Source: UBA8437 sp963933195 (GTDB taxonomy: Bacteria; Planctomycetota; Planctomycetia; Planctomycetales; Planctomycetaceae). Taken from it: DNA of 10,822 nucleotides. Position 1 is the first letter of the stretch, and every line of letters begins with the position of its first letter. The DNA lies in contig CAWVUS010000181.1 of NCBI GenBank assembly GCA_963933195.1, positions 1-10,822 of the forward strand, read 5' to 3'. Shown here one piece after another: positions 8,101-10,822 of the stretch. Both the position numbers and the translations under genes were made by a program. The notes under the pieces were generated by a model that saw only the letters and a list, made by a program, of their open reading frames with translations, was not told the DNA's origin and searched no databases.

Positions 8101-10822
8101 CGTCGACGTGGAGGGATTCGATGTTCAGGAGGTCCACGGTACTGGCGATGTTGACGTGTCCAATGCCCAGGTCCACGGAAACAAGGTCGGCGGCCGTCGT
8201 GCCAACCACCGTGGCGATGTCACCGCCCTGGCCGCCAGAGAGCATGATGGCTGTGTAGGGCTGGGGTGCACGGACTTCGAACCTGTCGTTTCCATCGGTG
8301 TCGGACAGGGTCACCGTGGTGATGCCTGGTGTCGCAATGGGCACTTGGCCATTCAGGGTGAGTGTTCCTGTGGTGGCCGCCAAGGCCCACGTGTCGTGGC
8401 CAGTGGTGCCGGTGACAGTCAGGGAGTCGCTTCGCGTGCCAGCGGAATCGGCGAGTGACACCGAACCCGTTGATCCCAGGTTGCCAAAGTGCAATCCCAG
8501 CAGGCTGGCGGCCTGGATGTCGCCGGAATCAATTGTCGGGCCCGGTGACAGGGTGATGTTGTCTGCAGAGGACGGTGTGGTCAGCGTCAGCAGTCCGTTG
8601 GCCGTTTCACCGTCGAAGGAGACCAGTTCCATTCCGTTGATGGCAATTGCCTGGGCATCGGCGGTGATGGTTCCCTGGTCGTCGCTGGTGGGCGAGAAAT
8701 TGGCGTTGGTGCCGGAGACCGACAGCAGGTCGCCGCCGCTGGTTGTGGGCAGGTCGCCGTTGACCGTGAAGGTGCCAATGGACAGGTCGTTGACGTCGAC
8801 GTCAATGTCGTCGTCGCCGGACATGGCGTTGATGACCAGCGAGGTGAAGTTCGTGTATTGCACCGCCGTCGGGGCATTGACGCTGACTGTGAAGTCGCTC
8901 ACTCCGGTGCCGATCACGGTGATGTCATCGTCGCCATTGGTTCCGTTGATGATGGCCGAGCCGGTTCCCGGCCCGGTGATCCCGATCGATTCGATGTGGT
9001 CGTAGCTGACGGTTTCGGTGCCGGCCACGTCGAAACTGCCCTCGTCGTTCTCGGGCCCGATGTTGGAGGTGACGACGGCTCCGCCGCTGTTGATGTTGAG
9101 CGTGTCGCCGGGCGTGCCCCCGATCGGATCGTTGCCGTCGATGAAGATTGGCAACGAGCCCGGAGTGACGTCAAACGTGTCGGCTCCTTCGCGGCCGGAA
9201 ATTGCCAGTGCGCCGACATTGCTGATCGAATCGACTCCCTGGAGCGAATCGTGCAGGACAGCCGAGTCACTGATCGTGAAGGTGTCGTTTGCGGTTGTTC
9301 CCAGGACCGCCAGGGTGTTGTCACCGCTGACAGCATCGATTGCCAGGCTGTTGACGCCACTGAGGTTGAAGCTGGTGTTGAGGCCACCTGCGGTGATACT
9401 GCCGGAATCGGCACCGGTCGGAGCGTAGGTGACCACGTCGTCGCCGGTCGTGCCATTGGCCGTCACGTCGCCGGTCGCGGCGTCGATGTTGACCGTCTCG
9501 ATTCCCGGCAGGTTGATCGTGCCCAGGCCACCACCGGTGACGCTGGAGGGGTCGCTGAGGTTGGCTGCAACGGCGGTGCCGTCACCGGCCAGGTTGGCCA
9601 CGTCCGAGGCGGAGGGGCCGCCGCCGGCGAGATTGACGGTGCCGATGCCGTGGCCGGCAGTGACAGCAAACGTGTCATCACCATCGAGGCCATCGAGGGT
9701 CAGCGTGGCGATGTCGCCGGCAACGTCGACGCCGACCTGGCTGTTGAGGGTGACAATTCCCGTTGCCGAGATACCGAAGCTGTCATCACTTGCGGTGCCG
9801 TGGTACACGAGCGTGTCGTCGGTCGCGGTGTCCGCATCGTCGATTGCCAGTGAGCCAGTGGCGCCGAGGTTTTCGAAGCCGAGCGGGATCAGGCTGCCGA
9901 CCTGCACGTCACCCGAGTCTACGGTGCTGCCCGGTGTCAGGCCGGTCGTGGTGGCACCGGTCGGTGTGGTCACAGTCAGCGTGTCGTTGCCTTCGAGGCC
10001 GTCGATCAGTACCGACTCACCCCGAACAACGGTGGTGGTGACTCCGGCGATGGTCACCGCAGCACTGGCGGAACTCGCCGGAGCAACGCCGATGGCGTCG
10101 GCTCCGCTGCTTCCAGCCACGTTCAGGCTGTCGTGGCCGGTGTTGCCGCCCGGACCATCGCCATTCACAAGAATTCCGGTCACACCTGTCAGGGTGGTTG
10201 CGTTGACCGTGATTGTGTCGTTGCCTTCAAGAGCGACAACGGTCAGTTCGTCGAACGAAGAGAACGAGACAACCGCTCGATCGTTCACGTTGGCAAGGTT
10301 GTTGCTGATCGTGATGGTGTCGTCCGCATCGGTGCCCAAGATCAGGAGATCATCTGTCGATGCTGATGCTGAGAGCGAGACGATTTCAATTCCGACAAAG
10401 CTGGTCGTGTTCGCGGTGTCGGGTGTCTGAATTGAGCCGGAATCGGGAGTTGAAGCGGCATTCACGATGGTTGTGCCAGGAGCGGTGTTGGTAATGGCGA
10501 GCGTGTCACCAGCAAACACCCCATCGGTGTTTCCACCACCATCAACTGTCAATGCCGGGCCTCCAGTACCGGAGACAGCGATCGTGTCATCGCCCAGCCC
10601 GCCTGAAACCAACAGTTGTTCGGTGTTGGCCGAGACAATTGTCGCCACCTGCAGTGCATCGACGGCAACGGTCGTGTTGGCCGCTCGAATGACCCCAATC
10701 GTGTTGGCTGAAACATTGCCCTGTACGGTGATCAAGTCGCTGCCGGTGGTGGCGTCGATGGTCAGGCCGCCGACGTTGGAGAGGTTGAGCGTGGTGTTGA
10801 GGCCGTCTTCGGTGATCGTGCC
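2054..10822 (-). CDS. Giant multi-domain RTX-type extracellular protein (N-terminus outside window)
   Basis: One frame runs from the right edge to TAA at 2054-2056: 2,922 codons with no stop or frameshift. A TTG at 10735 could be taken as a start, but the 29 codons before it are open and encode the same repeat seen elsewhere in the protein, so the real start lies beyond the window. Order from the visible N-end (residues from the edge): super-repeats 1-473 and 474-916; RTX array 1050-1289; partial super-repeat 1527-1617; PPC domain 1642-1773; Ig-like domains 1775-2204; VCBS/FG-GAP-like region 2235-2477; RTX arrays 2568-2776 and 2826-2901; tail 2902-2922. RTX nonapeptides bind Ca2+ and fold outside the cell. 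PPC, Ig and VCBS modules are typical of secreted or surface proteins. A role as Ca2+-dependent adhesin, matrix or surface-layer-like protein is inferred. No catalytic domain is visible. The composition is strongly acidic with seven Lys and one Cys (residue 1293). Export could be type I through the C-terminus, or Sec through an N-terminal signal not seen here. Confidence 0.95.
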   Translation of the reverse strand, partial: GTITEDGLNTTLNLSNVGGLTIDATTGSDLITVQGNVSANTIGVIRAANTTVAVDALQVATIVSANTEQLLVSGGLGDDTIAVSGTGGPALTVDGGGNTDGVFAGDTLAITNTAPGTTIVNAASTPDSGSIQTPDTANTTSFVGIEIVSLSASASTDDLLILGTDADDTITISNNLANVNDRAVVSFSSFDELTVVALEGNDTITVNATTLTGVTGILVNGDGPGGNTGHDSLNVAGSSGADAIGVAPASSASAAVTIAGVTTTVVRGESVLIDGLEGNDTLTVTTPTGATTTGLTPGSTVDSGDVQVGSLIPLGFENLGATGSLAIDDADTATDDTLVYHGTASDDSFGISATGIVTLNSQVGVDVAGDIATLTLDGLDGDDTFAVTAGHGIGTVNLAGGGPSASDVANLAGDGTAVAANLSDPSSVTGGGLGTINLPGIETVNIDAATGDVTANGTTGDDVVTYAPTGADSGSITAGGLNTSFNLSGVNSLAIDAVSGDNTLAVLGTTANDTFTISDSAVLHDSLQGVDSISNVGALAISGREGADTFDVTPGSLPIFIDGNDPIGGTPGDTLNINSGGAVVTSNIGPENDEGSFDVAGTETVSYDHIESIGITGPGTGSAIINGTNGDDDITVIGTGVSDFTVSVNAPTAVQYTNFTSLVINAMSGDDDIDVDVNDLSIGTFTVNGDLPTTSGGDLLSVSGTNANFSPTSDDQGTITADAQAIAINGMELVSFDGETANGLLTLTTPSSADNITLSPGPTIDSGDIQAASLLGLHFGNLGSTGSVSLADSAGTRSDSLTVTGTTGHDTWALAATTGTLTLNGQVPIATPGITTVTLSDTDGNDRFEVRAPQPYTAIMLSGGQGGDIATVVGTTAADLVSVDLGIGHVNIASTVDLLNIESLHVDGNGGDDTIDLDGAGQSSDLADVHVVAATASGSDLNVFGTGGEETFHVTPTSDGAGGFHEADNGPSTTYIGFDGGTVTYHGGLGVDQLTIHGDDGEDTLTSTASAITLNGSEAIFSGMERLEIHSAGGDDSITLAVTANVTKYVDAGDGNDVVDASAATDGTLIGGAGDDTLIGTPIADLIDGGDGNDSLVGHGGDDIIIGGTGDNTISGGEGDDAITAADGNNVVDGNEGDDRITVGDGVNTISGNEDNDYIVAGDGGNQVLGGDGDDSVFTGAGDDVIAGGSGNDSILSGAGADIVDGNDGNDVVDSGPGHDVVHGNTGDDTLATGTGNDVVHGDEGADLVSTGDGSDIIHWRFPDGDDVLQGGDGTDILIAEFDTGDDIVDVKCIQAPGDDFLRVQIESGGGILDIAGVEDLDLDLIEGNDDIVLNDLISTEVGLVQVELGTGNDSVHVVGADGKTYSLSASLDALTAEVHVDGLSAPVQIYPNDGVTGGETLEIISGERDDSLTASADLAGVISVQLRGAAGNDTLSGGDDLAGGEGDDLLQNAFPGASLAGHSGEDTFVVGSGNVTIDGGADEDTVVLRGTAGNDVIDVMQPSSTTLQHSTDGVFGGTFTSEIDTLVSGTLEAIRVEAGAGTDIIRVTQGDSISDSLRVDVDGGAPNANDRLSVVDADNGNVVIHRINANETSGSVNVGDLAPVSYEGIESLTVTPLDNLTAGTGTDGAGRLVVFKNDSTESNNSLPNATYLGSGTNLNLDPTIDPGGFGAFGIPGDEDWYQFVPSETGTVDFQVSFEQIGTLGNGNAGLPGDGNLDIEAFDVNGDAIGSSTTTTDDERLTVPVVEDEIYYLRVAAASGTDAINVYSFTAVNEPAPVPFQVDLQSSSDSGRHDSDNITNNTAAVLDIYLDDDRLEEYANLDLVADTDFFVDVFNNGVLLGAATFQGPSTATDNNSRWEFATTNGDLQEGHNNFLTAAVRIRDAATPQVDGRGGFSTPLQVTLDTIAPPISIIGLAGDGSDTGVEGVTATVGDRITSDTSASVTGTSEADAIIRLYADSTSDDSIATPGEFALAMASPLDGNHVFTEASWTTSYVRDLNDPTSASSFALDGLREIVVTAEDIAGNVGTPAAFDIFVDTQGPQVTAVEINNAGNAYDLFDPKPSTDGPTPAVNSLVISLQDLANRTDADPGFLYNALQDETASDAGAYTLVGDNVGTIAIASVSTNYDTATNGSPATSNITLTFNTPLPDDRYSLAIDDLLVDPAGNSLNGESNASQPVGNPSLPTGDSQPGGDFLARFTVDSRPEIATVGQSGILVDANGNWNSDPTTGDSVNRDLNFAFGIQTDAIFAGQFNASTATVTDGFDRLGAYGRVNDEFRWELDFDNDGVLDYSAVSGTQVDGLPVAGDFSPSHPGDEIGLFDGNTWFLDTEGDNNLGGPGDLVLASNLSGLPIVGDFDGNGTDDLAAYSPSLNTFTFDLDLDGIGDAAISFGFPGVLDRPFSGDFNLDGIDDIGLTVPNQSGNAPADTLEWYLLISEDTATGSPLAALDHSFAPIPLGNDQFGQYGNNLSVPTFGNFDPPASTSPPLAASSSFDPSTGELSITLNSGASVQVDSVEDTVQVLIDGQVAPDLGTVLSRNVTNLSVQGSHQADSIDLAGVTVNAFDRLQATTVWAGNGNDSVTGSQFADTVWAGGGSDSVSTGDGNDWINGQSGSDVIHGGSGADRILAGGGHDEIHGNDGNDFVQGNSGNDVLVGGPGNDRLNGSGGNDQLLGNAGDDRLLGGGGRDTVDGGTDNDFLNGQGGADQLDGGPGIDRIKGGIGNDLLQGGDGNDRLMGEAGDDVLLGGDGDDILRGQDGADELTGGLGDDLINGGQGFDRLVETYNGDFLLTDTTLTGLGTDQLIGLDGATLTGGDDANTLDARTFTGVATLIGRAGNDRLYGGTGDDVLSGDAGDDILVAGPGNDRLQGGAGNDIALGGAGDDILKGQGGSADTLDGGSGNDTYFGSASEIDEEFADLNAWIDDFS
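2120..2347 (-). other. C-terminal RTX array, terminal block (8 units)
   Basis: Residues 2826-2901 are eight units from TLIGRAGND to TLDGGSGND, one of them 10 residues (ILKGQGGSAD). The block is separated from the 23-unit array by a 49-residue spacer (residues 2777-2825, positions 2348-2494) containing TLTGLGTDQLIGLDGATLTG and NTLDARTFTG. That spacer is a pattern I recognise from other long RTX proteins, where it joins beta-roll blocks. Confidence 0.9.
2495..3121 (-). other. C-terminal RTX array, main block (23 units)
   Basis: Residues 2568-2776 are 23 units of exactly nine residues with no insertion, from TVWAGNGND through VIHGGSGAD, VLVGGPGND, LLQGGDGND to LINGGQGFD. This is closer to the canonical GGxGxDxxx than the central array. 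A perfect nine-residue period over 209 residues predicts one continuous Ca2+-filled beta-roll. Confidence 0.95.
3392..4120 (-). other. VCBS/FG-GAP-like repeat region with EF-hand-like loops
   Basis: Residues 2235-2477 contain repeated blade-like units marked by PVAGDFSPSHPGDEIGLF, PIVGDFDGNGTDDLAAY and PFSGDFNLDGIDDIGLTV, preceded by IFAGQF..FDRLGAYG. Acidic loops DFDNDGVLDY, DFDGNGTDDL, DLDLDGIGDA and DFNLDGIDDI match the DxDxDGxxD pattern of Ca2+-binding FG-GAP/integrin-alpha-like repeats. Three or four blades are visible, fewer than in a full seven-blade propeller, so the fold may be partial or a repeat stack. Confidence 0.75.
4211..5500 (-). other. Three consecutive bacterial Ig-like domains
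   Basis: Domain 1 (residues 1775-1908) starts with SSSDSGRHDSDNITNN, the signature of a bacterial Ig-like family, and ends VTLDTIAP. Domain 2 (1909-2041) has SASVTGTSEADAIIRLYADS and ends VTAEDIAGNVG..FVDTQGP, a standard Ig-like ending. Domain 3 (2042-2204) has SLVISLQDL, ITLTFNTPLPDDRYSLAI and LLVDPAGNSLNGE, resembling SbsA-type Ig domains. Such beta-sandwiches act as spacers or binding modules in surface proteins. Boundaries were set at the Asp-Thr-x-x-Pro joints and are approximate. Confidence 0.75.
5504..5899 (-). other. PPC (bacterial pre-peptidase C-terminal) domain
   Basis: Residues 1642-1773 begin ESNNSLPNATYLG, followed by IPGDEDWYQFVPSETGTVDF, GDGNLDIEAFDVNGDAI, and end EIYYLRVAAASG..NVYSF. 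The E-x-N...A start, the GD-x-DWY-x-F core, the L-D-I...D-x-x-G strand and the YYLRV strand are the hallmarks of the PPC fold, a small beta-sandwich found in secreted proteases and large surface proteins. There is no protease domain next to it in this window, so here it is probably a structural or binding module. Confidence 0.8.
5972..6244 (-). repeat. Partial third copy of the super-repeat unit
   Basis: Residues 1527-1617 (from LVSGTLEAIRVEAGAGTD to VSYEGIESLTVTP) align with the part of copy B that runs from ALAISGREGADTFDV to VSYDHIESIGITGP. The clearest match is SGSVNV..APVSYEGIESLTV against EGSFDV..ETVSYDHIESIGI. The unit thus recurs downstream of the central RTX array. The region before it (residues 1290-1526, positions 6245-6955) holds scattered RTX-like turns such as GAAGNDTLSGGDD and GGEGDDLL. 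Confidence 0.6.
6956..7675 (-). other. Central RTX calcium-binding array (26 units)
   Basis: Residues 1050-1289 are about 26 consecutive units, nearly all nine residues long, of the type x-x-x-G-G-x-G-x-D, for example LIDGGDGND, QVLGGDGDD, VIAGGSGND. This is the hemolysin-type Ca2+-binding nonapeptide that winds into a parallel beta-roll. Several units carry Asn or Thr/Ala/Ser where Gly is usual (RITVGDGVN, AITAADGNN). Near the end two units are 11 residues long (IIHWRFPDGDD and ILIAEFDTGDD), which breaks the register and may cap the roll. The first Lys of the visible protein (residue 1048) lies just before it and the single Cys (1293) just after. Confidence 0.93.
8075..9403 (-). repeat. Super-repeat copy B of the giant protein (~443 residues)
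   Basis: Encodes residues 474-916, colinear with copy A. Landmarks: GSITAGGLNTSFNLSGVNSL, GREGADTFDV, DEGSFDV, VINAMSGDDDIDV, TFTVNGDLP, PTIDSGDIQA, TLSDTDGNDRF. The spacing between matching points is 1419 bp at the GTIT/GSIT landmark and 1389 bp at the VDSGD/IDSGD landmark, so the copies differ by small indels. The copies are divergent at DNA level, meaning an old duplication rather than a recent one. An extra unit-like stretch (QGTITADAQAIAINGMELV, near 8620-8690) has no clear partner in copy A. Confidence 0.7.
9404..10822 (-). repeat. Super-repeat copy A of the giant protein (~473 residues, cut by the edge)
   Basis: Encodes residues 1-473, a beta-rich array of short strands with GDDTI-x-V turns and no Lys or Cys. 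Landmarks in order: GTITEDGLNTTLNLSNVGGL, GGLGDDTIAV, DSGSIQT, VVALEGNDTITV, a GILVNGDGP segment, STVDSGDVQV, TLTLDGLDGDDTF. Each has a counterpart in the same order in copy B. It probably forms a degenerate beta-roll or beta-solenoid stalk; that fold is inference. The edge falls inside a unit start, so earlier copies are likely. Confidence 0.7.

Noticed and set aside
8858..10430. Two further long + strand frames (8858-9853 and 9429-10430), and one at 3437-4426.
   Set aside because: All are antisense shadows of the same repetitive gene and overlap each other. The reverse-strand product has coherent domains across the same stretch.

Overview
The window looks like accessory DNA from a bacterium of the Planctomycetes (Rhodopirellula/Pirellulales type). 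This is an inference. It rests on a giant acidic secreted protein combining RTX, PPC, Ig-like and VCBS-like modules, on a small lipoprotein with a motif I associate with that phylum, and on G+C-rich coding DNA. No rRNA, tRNA or other marker gene is present to confirm it.

Layout: two genes on the + strand occupy the left fifth and one huge gene on the - strand fills the rest. (1) Positions 1-1427 (+) hold the 3' part of a gene whose start lies outside the window. Its product has an Ala/Glu/Lys/Arg-rich helical repeat at the edge, a long polar Pro-containing linker and C-terminal HEAT-like helices. (2) After 148 bp comes a 142-residue predicted lipoprotein (1576-2004, +). Its ribosome-binding site sits in the loop of a perfect 6-bp inverted repeat. 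(3) A 49-bp gap with at most a weak hairpin separates it from the convergent giant gene (2054-10822, -). That gene is one uninterrupted frame of 2,922 codons and is still open at the right edge, so its N-terminus is missing.

The visible part of the giant protein, read N to C, contains: two copies of a ~440-473-residue beta-rich super-repeat; a 26-unit RTX calcium-binding array; a mixed region with a third, partial super-repeat copy; a PPC domain; three Ig-like domains; a VCBS/FG-GAP-like region with DxDxDG loops; a 23-unit RTX array; a 49-residue spacer; an 8-unit RTX array; and a short acidic/hydrophobic C-terminal tail. The composition is extreme: seven Lys and one Cys in 2,922 residues, with no Lys in the first 1,047. 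This fits a Ca2+-folded extracellular adhesin or matrix protein.

Nothing shows that the + strand genes work with the giant gene. They are convergent and probably separate units. The two + strand genes could be co-transcribed, but the 148-bp gap leaves that open. I see no CRISPR array, insertion sequence, phage gene, toxin-antitoxin pair or other obvious new system. The points most worth a second look are the super-repeat architecture of the giant protein and the hairpin-embedded ribosome-binding site.
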